From assembly GCF_963677945.1 (NCBI RefSeq), contig NZ_OY782578.1, positions 4,245,258 through 4,309,257 of the forward strand: a stretch of 64,000 bases of DNA, in the 5' to 3' direction. Below are positions 16,300 to 25,177 of the stretch, one piece after another (the stretch's first letter is position 1; every line of letters starts with the position of its first letter). The translations under genes were made by a program, and so were the position numbers. Origin of the DNA: an uncultured Bacteroides sp. (GTDB taxonomy: Bacteria; Bacteroidota; Bacteroidia; Bacteroidales; Bacteroidaceae). The notes beneath the pieces are model-generated. The model worked only from the letters and a program-made list of their open reading frames with translations, made no database searches and was not told the DNA's origin.

Positions 16300-18273
16300 C
16301 TACAAAACAATAACCTTTGCTACAGTAATTTGCCCGGAAATTATAACCCGGCAAAAATAAATTCCTTTAGAAAGTCTGCTTCCGCCATCCGAATCTGCAT
16401 TCCAGGCTAACAGATGATTGCCCGATGACTGCCGGGCACTTAAAAGCGATCTTACTTTTTGTCCGTTCAGGTTGTAAATACCAATATCCACTTTTTCATC
16501 ATCAGAAAGAGTATAGCTTATCGCAGTTGAGTTTTGCACAGGGTTAGGAAATACTCTCAGCAGTAAATCATCCGACTGCATTTTCCTGATATCCGTAAAA
16601 ACAGAGGATTCATAAACTTGCGCACTATCCATATTGCTAATCTGAATATTATCAAACCACACTGATTTACCCGCCATATTCATTTGTTCGGCCACAATTT
16701 CAAACCTATCCGTTGCACTCCAGTCAAATACCCCTACTGGATTAAACCAGCCATTATCCCACGAACCACCATCCACAAAACGGGTAAGTGGAATAAACAC
16801 CTTATGCCATTTACCATCCCATTTCACGGTATTTTCGTCTATTGTGAAATTCATGCGCCACGGATGGTCCGAAGCATCCTTCTTAGTATCCATAAACCGA
16901 AGGTCAAATTTAGTACCCGGAGTATTTCCTCTGACAAGCATACTCAAAGCATAATTTTGCGCTCTCAGCTTCGACAAATCCTTGTCGGGCACAAAATCCA
17001 CCCCCACAGATCCATATTGACTGCTACCACGCCAGCTCAGGCAGTACTTCCCATTGTTAGGCTTGCTATCGGAATAAAAATCGGTTGCAGCTCCACTGCC
17101 ACCACCCAATTCAAGCATATTCTCTCCCGTATAATCAGTGTAGATATCAAACCCCACCGAGTCAGGTTTCAGCGTATAAACCTGCTGCTGCGGAACAGTC
17201 AGACCAAGAGCATTGAGCAACGGCACATTCAAATCATAATTGAATAGCTGATTGGAGCCTTTGTTAAACAACCCAAATCCACCCTGATAATCCCAGGTAG
17301 TCCACGCAATACCTTTAGACTGTAGATAACTGCTAACCTGTCCATACCAATACGCCCTGTCAGTATTATTGCTGTTTGGAATATACACACCAAACTCACC
17401 ACAATACAGATTTACATTACGTGCCGTTTTAAAAGCCACAGCAATATCAATCAGCGATTTAACTTTAGCAACCGTACCTTCATTCATATAATTATTCAGC
17501 GAACCGGCCACCCACGTACCGGCAAGATCGGCGGGAACAGTTGGCATTGCCGATGCATTATATGGAAAAGGCACATTGGCAAGGGAAGTCATAGACGGAG
17601 ATGGCCAGCTGGCACCCTGATGCGTAAAGACAAACGGATCGTAAAAATGGAAAGTATACAATAAGTTCGTATCAGTATAGTATGGCAACTGGTTCAACTC
17701 ATTATAAGTATTCCAGCCCGAGGGACCCACTACAATAGTATGTTTGGTATCAACATTCCTGATGGCAGTAATTGCTTTTTGCTGAATTGCTCCCCAGGTA
17801 GCTGTCGTCAATCCGTTGGGCTCATTCAAAACCTCGTATAGAATATAAGATGAGCGATCCTTGTAATGCATAGCCACTTGAGACCACACCTTTGTAAGAG
17901 CCGTTTCCAGATTAGGGTTTTTACTGGCAATATCATCGGTGGAATGATTATCCAGAATCAGATAGATATGCAATTCTTCAGCCCAACTTACCGCCTGATC
18001 CAAAAAATCATAAAACAGCGGATCCACTGTATAATCAGGATTTCCGTCGGTCATGTAAAACAGATTAACCGGAAGGCGGATAACGTCACATCCCAGATTT
18101 TTGATATTAACAAAATCTTTCTTTGTATATTTTGAGAACTGTATGTTGTGAGCAGAAGATGTTTGAAACCATCCAGTGAGGTTCACTCCTCTGGAAAACG
18201 ACGTTTGAGCCTTTACAACCGAGATTAATGCAGTTAGCACAATGCCAGTAAATAACAATGCAATTTTCTTCAT
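16300..18273 (-). CDS. Secreted GH5 endoglucanase-type glycoside hydrolase with T9SS sorting tail
   Basis: 657 residues. Signal peptide ends VVKAQ (residue 23). The GH5 catalytic domain (about 25-355) shows RLPVN, LDNH, the acid/base Glu151 in YEVLNEPNG, HFYDP, and the nucleophile Glu293 in YCGEFGVY. Residues 370-560 form a beta-sandwich, probably a carbohydrate-binding module (Trp/Gly-rich, MLELGGGSG to VWFDNIQIS). The last 80 residues (VFPNPVQNSTAISY to GIYFCRV) are a type A sorting domain of the type IX secretion system. The enzyme probably cuts beta-glucan or a related plant polymer at the cell surface. It has no SusCD partner next to it. Confidence 0.9.
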   Translation of the reverse strand: MKKIALLFTGIVLTALISVVKAQTSFSRGVNLTGWFQTSSAHNIQFSKYTKKDFVNIKNLGCDVIRLPVNLFYMTDGNPDYTVDPLFYDFLDQAVSWAEELHIYLILDNHSTDDIASKNPNLETALTKVWSQVAMHYKDRSSYILYEVLNEPNGLTTATWGAIQQKAITAIRNVDTKHTIVVGPSGWNTYNELNQLPYYTDTNLLYTFHFYDPFVFTHQGASWPSPSMTSLANVPFPYNASAMPTVPADLAGTWVAGSLNNYMNEGTVAKVKSLIDIAVAFKTARNVNLYCGEFGVYIPNSNNTDRAYWYGQVSSYLQSKGIAWTTWDYQGGFGLFNKGSNQLFNYDLNVPLLNALGLTVPQQQVYTLKPDSVGFDIYTDYTGENMLELGGGSGAATDFYSDSKPNNGKYCLSWRGSSQYGSVGVDFVPDKDLSKLRAQNYALSMLVRGNTPGTKFDLRFMDTKKDASDHPWRMNFTIDENTVKWDGKWHKVFIPLTRFVDGGSWDNGWFNPVGVFDWSATDRFEIVAEQMNMAGKSVWFDNIQISNMDSAQVYESSVFTDIRKMQSDDLLLRVFPNPVQNSTAISYTLSDDEKVDIGIYNLNGQKVRSLLSARQSSGNHLLAWNADSDGGSRLSKGIYFCRVIISGQITVAKVIVL

Positions 18274-18311
18274 ATAGATTCAGGTTTAACATTTCATCAG
18301 AAAAGCAATGA

Positions 18312-18319
18312 CAAATATA
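18312..18319 (-). promoter_or_regulatory. -7 box of the GH5 gene
   Basis: TATATTTG on the minus strand, a full TAnnTTTG match, 39 bp before the start codon at 18273. No clear -33 TTTG. Confidence 0.45.
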
Positions 18320-18330
18320 AATAAAATATT

Positions 18331-18535
18331 CTTTTCTTTTCCCTTGACGGAAAAGAAACAAAAGGTCAAGGCTGCACGAATTTTACTAAAATTTGGGAGC
18401 GTGGAGCTAAAGGGGTTGAAACTCGCTGCGCTCAAACAGCAGCCCCTTCTTAACGCTCCCCACACCCTGATTTCTTAACGTAAAATTCATGAGGCCGGTC
18501 TTGCAGGTTTTGAGGCGGGCTGCTGTTCTGGTGTT
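18331..18535. repeat. Foldback intergenic repeat, copy R2 (opposite orientation to R1)
   Basis: About 205 bp holding a near-complete core but almost no GC-rich tail. The stem includes GGGGTTG paired with CAGCCCC. With R3/R4 it brackets the dynamin/kinase operon. Confidence 0.85.
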
Positions 18536-19264
18536 CTTTATTCTACTGTATATACTATTTTTTCATTTGCTATTTTTTTTTCATCCTGCCATACATAGCA
18601 TATCCTTTTTCATTCAACGAATATTTCACTTCTAATTAGATCACTCTCAGCTGTAATTGAAAATATGGAACTACTCGCTCGCAAGTAGTTCCATATTTCA
18701 TAATTATTTTCATCAACCATTCAGGATAACGGGAAAATAATTGAGATTATCCCTGTATGGAAATGGCTTTCTTCTTTTCTTCCGTTTGACTTAGCCTTCG
18801 TGAAGGAGTTTTTCTCCTCAATAATACAACTTATATTATTGCTTAATATTCAATATTATAATATACAATTCTATCAGCTGTAGGTTAACACTTGATTTTA
18901 TGCGATAGCATAATAGAAATTATGCTAAATCGTATAATTATTCCCATTATATACACTGAGTAGTTACAAAAAAAGACGCTACTATTAAATATAGTTAATA
19001 TTGCACATTCTATACTCTATTGAATTATTAGGATTATCAAGTCGCATTTCGCAACTATATAGCAATATTTATGTTTATGTTGCATTACAACAATCAATTC
19101 CGGACAATCTTCTTAAAATAAGTATTTGAATTAATCATTAACTATATCTAATTTTACAAAAAAGAATCTGTCTTTGTGAATTCCGATTTAAATACAATTA
19201 ACAAGATTACTGAAAAAATCAAAAGCAAACATTTAAGGATTCGATTCCTTTAATAAATAATATT
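18536..19264. other. Long AT-rich region ahead of the dynamin/kinase operon
   Basis: About 730 bp without an open frame. Besides the strong hairpin at 18661-18698 it has a weaker inverted pair (CCTTC..GAAGG with AGGAG..CTCCT around 18800-18822). The last 300 bp before the ATG at 19265 are very AT-rich; a CTTTG near 19173 could be part of a -7 box but does not fit the consensus well. The operon promoter should lie here. Confidence 0.5.
18661..18698. other. Perfect 15-bp hairpin
   Basis: AAATATGGAACTACT (18661-18675) and its exact complement (18684-18698), with an 8-nt loop CGCTCGCA. There is no long T-run directly after it, so it may be an operator-like or RNA structure rather than a simple terminator. 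Confidence 0.6.
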
Positions 19265-20350
19265 ATGTCAGAATCAACTAATAACGGACAAATAGGAGAC
19301 ACCTACAATTACTATCAACAAACGTACCCAGATAGCTGCGCTATTATGTCTCAGAAATTTATAATGGATGAGTTTGGAGTTACAGATGCTAACGGCACAC
19401 CTTATTCAGAAGATGATTTGGTTCAATATGCATCCAGTCATGGTTTGTATAATGGAGGTACAGCTTTCAATGATGTCGGTAAAATAATGACTGATGCAGG
19501 AATTCCTTGCACACAATCTGTTGGTAACTCTGTATTTGACCTTACCAGTCAATTATCACAAGGTCACAAAATAATAGTAGGCGTTGATTCAAATGAATTA
19601 TGGAATGGAAATTTACTTGATTGGTTCAAGGATTTTTTTTGCGGCGATACTCCTGATCATGCACTGGTTGTATGTGGTTTAGATACATCCGACCCCCAAA
19701 ATGTAAAAGTGGTGGTAGATGACCCTGGCTCAGGAGATCATCATAAAGCCTATCCACTTGATCAATTTATGGATGCCTGGCAAGATTCACATTGCTTTAT
19801 GTGTTCTACAGATGTAGCTGCGCCACAAGTTGCCCATGGTATGCAGAATTTCAACTATAATACTGGTCATATTGATAATGTTGCAGGTGTAGATTATGAT
19901 AAATTTATGCAATTCTGTAACATAGACCAAAACCTGCCTGATATGCATAATTGGGATAATAGCATAGTTCCTCACCCTGTTGAATCTTTATATGACGCTT
20001 TTTTAGATGTATCACAGAATCCTTCTGTAGATATATATGATGCCTTAGGACAAAATCATTTTTACGACCATGTGGATAGTAACTTATTGACTACTATTCT
20101 TCATAATGATGCATTGCAGGGGTATAATTCACTGATAGAAACAGGAAACTTAAATACAAATAATCTTATGTTCAGCGATATTGGAGACACTTTTGCTTTA
20201 CAGCAATATTTTGATCAACAATCTGTACACTATGATTCTGTAGGTAATACTGATGCAGCAGATTATTTTCATCATCAGGCTGAATTGATTAACACTTGTC
20301 AAACATACAATATAGATGTTAATCCAGCAGACTTATACAATTTTATTTAA
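19265..20350 (+). CDS. C39-like papain-fold protein, first gene of the dynamin/kinase operon
   Basis: 361 residues with no signal peptide. Residues 12-185 look like a peptidase C39-like domain: YYQQTYPDSCAIMSQ with candidate catalytic Cys25 and oxyanion Gln18/19, His132 in DHALVVCGLD, and Asp152/153 in VVDDPGSG. The C-terminal half (186-361) is acidic, rich in Asp, Asn, His and Tyr, and not recognised. C39-like domains cleave peptides or act as transglutaminase-like or toxin domains. The next gene starts 11 bp downstream, so it is part of the operon; it could be the effector or the substrate of the kinase system. Its role is inference. Confidence 0.7.
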   Translation: MSESTNNGQIGDTYNYYQQTYPDSCAIMSQKFIMDEFGVTDANGTPYSEDDLVQYASSHGLYNGGTAFNDVGKIMTDAGIPCTQSVGNSVFDLTSQLSQGHKIIVGVDSNELWNGNLLDWFKDFFCGDTPDHALVVCGLDTSDPQNVKVVVDDPGSGDHHKAYPLDQFMDAWQDSHCFMCSTDVAAPQVAHGMQNFNYNTGHIDNVAGVDYDKFMQFCNIDQNLPDMHNWDNSIVPHPVESLYDAFLDVSQNPSVDIYDALGQNHFYDHVDSNLLTTILHNDALQGYNSLIETGNLNTNNLMFSDIGDTFALQQYFDQQSVHYDSVGNTDAADYFHHQAELINTCQTYNIDVNPADLYNFI

Positions 20351-20361
20351 TGTGACTAATT

Positions 20362-22206
20362 ATGAAAAATATAGCAGATAGACTTGACGCTATCTTACAA
20401 TACATTGCCCCGGAATTAAAAAGAAAAGGCAAGGAAAATGCATTATCAAATGTACAATATTCATTGGATTTAGCTAAAAAAGGTGAAGTTAAAGTATTAA
20501 TATGCGGTGAATTCAAGCGAGGAAAGTCTTCATTCATCAATGCATTATTAGGAGAAAAAGTATGTCCCGTAGATGATGACATTTGTACATCTGCAGTATC
20601 AATCATCAAATATGGGCCAGAGCCTAAAATTGTACGCTCTTACGGAGATCTGTCACACCCTGTCAATGAGGAAATACCTTTTGATCAGATTTCAAACTAT
20701 TCAGTCGGCACTACTGAGGATATTTCCAATACATTTTTGCTCTCAATTGAACTTCCCAATGAGAAACTTAAGAATGGCTTGATATTAATTGATACTCCCG
20801 GGGTTGGCGGACTCGATCCTCGTCATGTTCTTTTAACCAATTACTTTTTGTCACAAACAGATATAACGTTTTTTATGACAGATATAAATGAGCCACTGAC
20901 TAATACTGAATTAAACTTTTACAAAAATAAAATATACAGATATTCCAAACTGTCAGCTATCATTGTCAATAAAACCGATATGAAGTTACAGCCCGATGTA
21001 ACAAAGGTGGTGGAAGACACAAAGATTAAAATTGCAAATGAAATTGGGATACATAAAGATAATATTAGAATCATTTCAGTATCATCTTCTTTAAAAAATA
21101 CTTACAACAGGTGTAAAGTAGAAAAAAAATTAATTGAATCGAATTTCCAGTCAGTAGAAAAATTATTAGAAGAACTTATCCTGAATTTTAAAAAGCAATA
21201 TTTTTTAAGTATAAGAGATTTTATTGCTAAAGAATTGACATCCCTTATTGAACCACTAAGTGTTCAGCTGACACAAATAAAGACACCAGATAAAGCAAAG
21301 ATTGAGGAATTGCAGCAAAAAGGGCTTAAAGTAAACAACCAGCTTAACGAGCTTAACAATCCATCTTCTGAATTCAATATATCCCTGCTAAAACAGATTG
21401 CGGATATTCGTGAGCAGGTAATTAATCATTTAACAGAACAAAGCATCATTTTCTCTAATGATGGATTAACAAAGCTCCTTTTAAATCCTTTGGCTGCAGG
21501 AGTCAATGGTCATATCTGGGTTGCAGAGCAACTTAATTTAGCTTTAGAATCATTGGGAGCAGAGATCATTCTTAAAATGAAAAACTCTTTTACTAAAATA
21601 ACCACTCTTCCTATTTTAAATGATAACTTGCAGGTAGATGTTAAAGATTTCTCATACAGAGTTCATGCCGAACAACTTCAGCAAGACACACCTTTACATA
21701 GATTAGCGGTATCGGCAATGCCAGGTATGGGAGTAGGATTTGCAGTTAACACTATACTTGGTTTCTTTACAGGAGGTGCCACCTGGGTAGTTCAGGCTCT
21801 GGCCATTAGTGCTGGTGTTGCTACAGCAATCGGAACATCGAATGATGCTTTAACAAGGGAACATATTAATCAAATCAAGACTATGTTTTCTCCTCAGATC
21901 AATGTAGCCATTACACAAATGAGAACATCCGTTGAGACAAGTTTCACTGATTTTAGCACTGAGTTGCGATCGGTATTGGGGAAGCGAGTGAAAGAGATTC
22001 AGGTAGAAAACATTTCCCTGGTATCAGCCTTAAAGGAACAACTAGAAAATGCAAAGTTATGCATGAATAAGAAAAACGAACTGGAACGGGCTATAAAGCC
22101 ATTAAAAGATCAGCTTAAGATGGTTAACATTCTTTTAACAGATCCTTTACATACTACATCGTCCGGGACAAGTCCAAAGTTTGATTCTGACGCAACACAA
22201 TTCTGA
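20362..22206 (+). CDS. Dynamin-like GTPase A
   Basis: 614 residues. The GTPase domain is complete: G1 GEFKRGKS (49-56), G2 Thr76, G3 DTPG (144-147), G4 NKTD (203-206). A long helical region follows, with coiled-coil stretches around 290-350 and 510-590. A Gly/Ala-rich hydrophobic segment at about 445-485 (MPGMGVGFAVNTILGFFTGG and following) is probably a membrane-binding paddle. This is the build of bacterial dynamin-like proteins, which remodel or protect membranes and often work in pairs. The second GTPase starts 2 bp after its stop, so the two are likely co-translated and may form a heteromeric complex. Confidence 0.85.
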   Translation: MKNIADRLDAILQYIAPELKRKGKENALSNVQYSLDLAKKGEVKVLICGEFKRGKSSFINALLGEKVCPVDDDICTSAVSIIKYGPEPKIVRSYGDLSHPVNEEIPFDQISNYSVGTTEDISNTFLLSIELPNEKLKNGLILIDTPGVGGLDPRHVLLTNYFLSQTDITFFMTDINEPLTNTELNFYKNKIYRYSKLSAIIVNKTDMKLQPDVTKVVEDTKIKIANEIGIHKDNIRIISVSSSLKNTYNRCKVEKKLIESNFQSVEKLLEELILNFKKQYFLSIRDFIAKELTSLIEPLSVQLTQIKTPDKAKIEELQQKGLKVNNQLNELNNPSSEFNISLLKQIADIREQVINHLTEQSIIFSNDGLTKLLLNPLAAGVNGHIWVAEQLNLALESLGAEIILKMKNSFTKITTLPILNDNLQVDVKDFSYRVHAEQLQQDTPLHRLAVSAMPGMGVGFAVNTILGFFTGGATWVVQALAISAGVATAIGTSNDALTREHINQIKTMFSPQINVAITQMRTSVETSFTDFSTELRSVLGKRVKEIQVENISLVSALKEQLENAKLCMNKKNELERAIKPLKDQLKMVNILLTDPLHTTSSGTSPKFDSDATQF

Positions 22207-22208
22207 TA

Positions 22209-23741
22209 ATGACAGCACAAGGGGATTATATAAATCAAATAATAAAAAGTTTGGAAAACCTTGAAAAGAGCATCTCAAGTCCTGACTGTATCTCCTTCAA
22301 AAACACACTAAAGAAATCCATCCAAAAATTAAATGGTCCAATGCAATTGGCCATAATCGGCAGAATAAGCTCATCGAAATCTACATTGGTGAATGCTATA
22401 CTGGGCAAAGACGGCATAGTTGCTACCGGACAGTTAGAGATAACCTTTAACGTATCCTGGCTCAAATATGGTAAATCGACCGATCCTTTTATTGTTCATT
22501 TCAAAAACGGAACAACTAAGGAAATGAAAAAAGATGAGAGCTGGGAACAATGGACTTCACGTCAGAAAGGAACAAACCTTAAAACCGATGTAAGTTACAT
22601 AGAAGCTTTTTATGATGCCGAAATTCTAAAAGAAATAAATATAATCGACACACCTGGATTAGATGCACAAATGGGAACAGATTCCCAGAACACACTCAAT
22701 TTTCTAAAAATACAGAAACCCGATGCTGTACTAATGCTGTTTACCAAAAGTATTGCTAATAATATCCTGCAAGTCGTTCAGCAATTTAATATGGGTGGAG
22801 GTTTTAATCCTATTAATGCTATGGGAGTTTTGGCTAAAACCGATACACTATGGCATACCGATGAAAAAGAAATACACACATTCAGCATCGGATTGAAAAT
22901 TATAAACGGGCTTATAAATAGAAATCCATCATTGAAAGATACCGTTTTTAATATTTATCCTATTTCTGCCATGATGTTTCTTGCGAGCCAAACCATGACT
23001 GACAATGACTTCGCGTCTTTAAAGAAATTATCGTTAGTAAAAGAAAGTATATTTGAATGCATGTGCGATTCTGCTGCCGGTTTTATTGATCCGGATTATG
23101 AAATACCTGTAACTATTGAAGAAAGAAAAGCATTGTTTGATAAACTGGGCCGCTATGCTATTTATCTGATAGTTCATCTTATGAAAGAAAATGATTCAGT
23201 TACACTGAATGATATCAAAAAAATAATTAGGGCAGAAAGTGGAGCAAACGAATTTATGAAGGTTATTAATGAGCATTTTGGAGAACGTTCTAAATTAATA
23301 AAAGCCGAAAGTGTTTTCAGAGATTTAAGTAAGGAATCTTCTAATCTTCGGGCTACACTAGAGTATAATCACAGATTTCTACCTGTAATAGAAAACATAG
23401 AGCAACAATTATCAGATATATTTAAAGATTTGATTCATTTTCACCGTGAATATGAACTTATTAGTCTGATTTATAACAAACAAATTGATTTAGAGCAGCC
23501 TTTTGCCGATGAGTTTTGCCGGTTATATGAAAAAAGCGGAGATCTGCCTTCAATACGTTTAGGAATAACTGATGATAGTTGTTCATTAGAAGAATTAATC
23601 CTAGTGGCAAAAGAAAGAGAAAGACAATGGCGCATTGAAGTGAATCTGGAATTTGATAAAGAGTTAAAAGGCTGGAAAAAAGTAATACGTGATTCGTACA
23701 CTTATTTATGGTACGATCTAAAACAAAAAATAAATAAATAG
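22209..23741 (+). CDS. Dynamin-like GTPase B
   Basis: 510 residues. A GTPase domain is visible, with G1 GRISSSKST (51-59), G3 DTPG (147-150) and G4 AKTD (209-212). G1 has Ser where the usual Gly precedes the Lys (GRxSSGKST in relatives), and G4 lacks the normal Asn/Thr, so GTP binding or hydrolysis may be weakened. The C-terminal half is helical; no clear transmembrane helix is seen. It directly abuts the next gene (TAG followed by ATG). Paired with GTPase A, it may be the regulatory subunit. Confidence 0.8.
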   Translation: MTAQGDYINQIIKSLENLEKSISSPDCISFKNTLKKSIQKLNGPMQLAIIGRISSSKSTLVNAILGKDGIVATGQLEITFNVSWLKYGKSTDPFIVHFKNGTTKEMKKDESWEQWTSRQKGTNLKTDVSYIEAFYDAEILKEINIIDTPGLDAQMGTDSQNTLNFLKIQKPDAVLMLFTKSIANNILQVVQQFNMGGGFNPINAMGVLAKTDTLWHTDEKEIHTFSIGLKIINGLINRNPSLKDTVFNIYPISAMMFLASQTMTDNDFASLKKLSLVKESIFECMCDSAAGFIDPDYEIPVTIEERKALFDKLGRYAIYLIVHLMKENDSVTLNDIKKIIRAESGANEFMKVINEHFGERSKLIKAESVFRDLSKESSNLRATLEYNHRFLPVIENIEQQLSDIFKDLIHFHREYELISLIYNKQIDLEQPFADEFCRLYEKSGDLPSIRLGITDDSCSLEELILVAKERERQWRIEVNLEFDKELKGWKKVIRDSYTYLWYDLKQKINK

Positions 23742-25169
23742 ATGGACGAATGGGTATGTATCGATTTTGGCACTACTAACTCTGCTGCAGCAATCATGTT
23801 TGAAGGAAAGCCAAAACTAGTCAGTTCTGGTTACAACGAATATACTTTTCCCACAATAGCCTGTGTTATAGAGAATTCTTTGCAAGTGTGCAGAGCAGCA
23901 ATTGATGGTTGTTTAAATTGTCCGGACAGTTATGTGAAAGAATTCAAGCTGGATATTGCAGATCCCCGTTTTGAATTAAACGGATATACTTATCACGATA
24001 TCCTCACCAAATTATTTTCTTTAATACGTAATGCGGCCATTGCAGAAAACAACAGGAAAGATATAACAAAAGTAGTATTTACAATCCCTGCATTATATAC
24101 GGTCAATGACACTCGTAAGTATGTAATGAGTAAAGCTGCTAAAGAGGCAGGATTCAATACTTGCGAGTTTATTGATGAACCACAAGCTGCAGCCAGTCAC
24201 TATTCATTTATAAAAAACAGAAAGCAGAAATCTCTTACACTTGTATACGATTTAGGGGGAGGAACCTTTGACACGGCATTGATTCAGGTTTCTGATAATG
24301 GTGAATACACATTACTGGGACATAGTGGTATAAGCTGTGGAGGACGGGATTTTGATACTTCAATTTACAAAAAGGCAAAAAGCCTGTTTGAATTAGATCC
24401 TCAGATTAGTTCTAAATATATCGACTATTCAAAATGCCAGCAAATAAAAGAGCACTTGTCATTCTCTAATGGAGAAGAACATATTTTTCTTTCAAATAAC
24501 TCCTATTTTAGCTTGTCGTCAACTGATTTCAATCAATTAATCAGGGATAGAGTTTCCGGGACTCTTTCAAGTTGTGAATATGTTTTAAACAGCTCAGGAA
24601 AGTTATGGAACAATCTGAATGAAATTTTACTTGTCGGAGGGTCTACCCGCTTACCGTTAGTATATGACTTATTAATGCAACGCCTTGTTGCAAACAATGC
24701 TACCAATGTCTCTATAATAAGAAATGCAACAGGTCCTTGCGGTGATTTTGACCAACTGTTTGCTGTTTGCAAGGGTGGCATAACCTATATGGCCAATAAA
24801 TTAGCGAAAAAGGTTCCTCTGTATACAGAACGGGCATATTTACTTACCGAAGATGGAATCCGATTTGATGTTAATGAAGGAACTTTTTCATTTGGAAGAA
24901 AAGAAGACTGTACTAATTATTCATTTCCTAATGACATGAAAATGAGCAGAATTCATTTTGAAATCATGGTTACAAAACACAATAAAGAAAACAAGTATGA
25001 TTATTTATTAACTGATATAAACAGCACTCACGGAACACTGGTTAACAGTTTATATTTGAATTGTCGCTTTTCCTATTCACCCAAAAGTAAATTTTTAACA
25101 AATGGAGATACTATAGTAGCAGGTAGCACAAAATTTAGTTTTATCGTTGAACAACAAAGAATTAATTAA
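23742..25169 (+). CDS. Hsp70-like ATPase fused to a C-terminal FHA domain
   Basis: 475 residues. Residues 1-355 form an Hsp70/actin-like nucleotide-binding domain: phosphate-1 CIDFGTTNSA (7-15), phosphate-2 VYDLGGGTFD (168-177) and adenosine motif LLVGGSTRLP (296-305). There is no peptide-binding domain. Residues 380-470 are a forkhead-associated domain with GR (385-386), the SRIH motif (402-405) and DINSTHGTLVN. FHA domains bind phosphothreonine, so this protein can read marks made by the kinase encoded next. It starts straight after GTPase B and ends 8 bp before the kinase gene. The fusion ties nucleotide-driven conformational change to phospho-signalling. Confidence 0.9.
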   Translation: MDEWVCIDFGTTNSAAAIMFEGKPKLVSSGYNEYTFPTIACVIENSLQVCRAAIDGCLNCPDSYVKEFKLDIADPRFELNGYTYHDILTKLFSLIRNAAIAENNRKDITKVVFTIPALYTVNDTRKYVMSKAAKEAGFNTCEFIDEPQAAASHYSFIKNRKQKSLTLVYDLGGGTFDTALIQVSDNGEYTLLGHSGISCGGRDFDTSIYKKAKSLFELDPQISSKYIDYSKCQQIKEHLSFSNGEEHIFLSNNSYFSLSSTDFNQLIRDRVSGTLSSCEYVLNSSGKLWNNLNEILLVGGSTRLPLVYDLLMQRLVANNATNVSIIRNATGPCGDFDQLFAVCKGGITYMANKLAKKVPLYTERAYLLTEDGIRFDVNEGTFSFGRKEDCTNYSFPNDMKMSRIHFEIMVTKHNKENKYDYLLTDINSTHGTLVNSLYLNCRFSYSPKSKFLTNGDTIVAGSTKFSFIVEQQRIN

Positions 25170-25177
25170 GAAACAAA

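Noticed and set aside
19265-20350. C39 peptidase as bacteriocin leader protease
   Set aside because: No ABC transporter or leader peptide gene nearby and no GG-type precursor in the operon.
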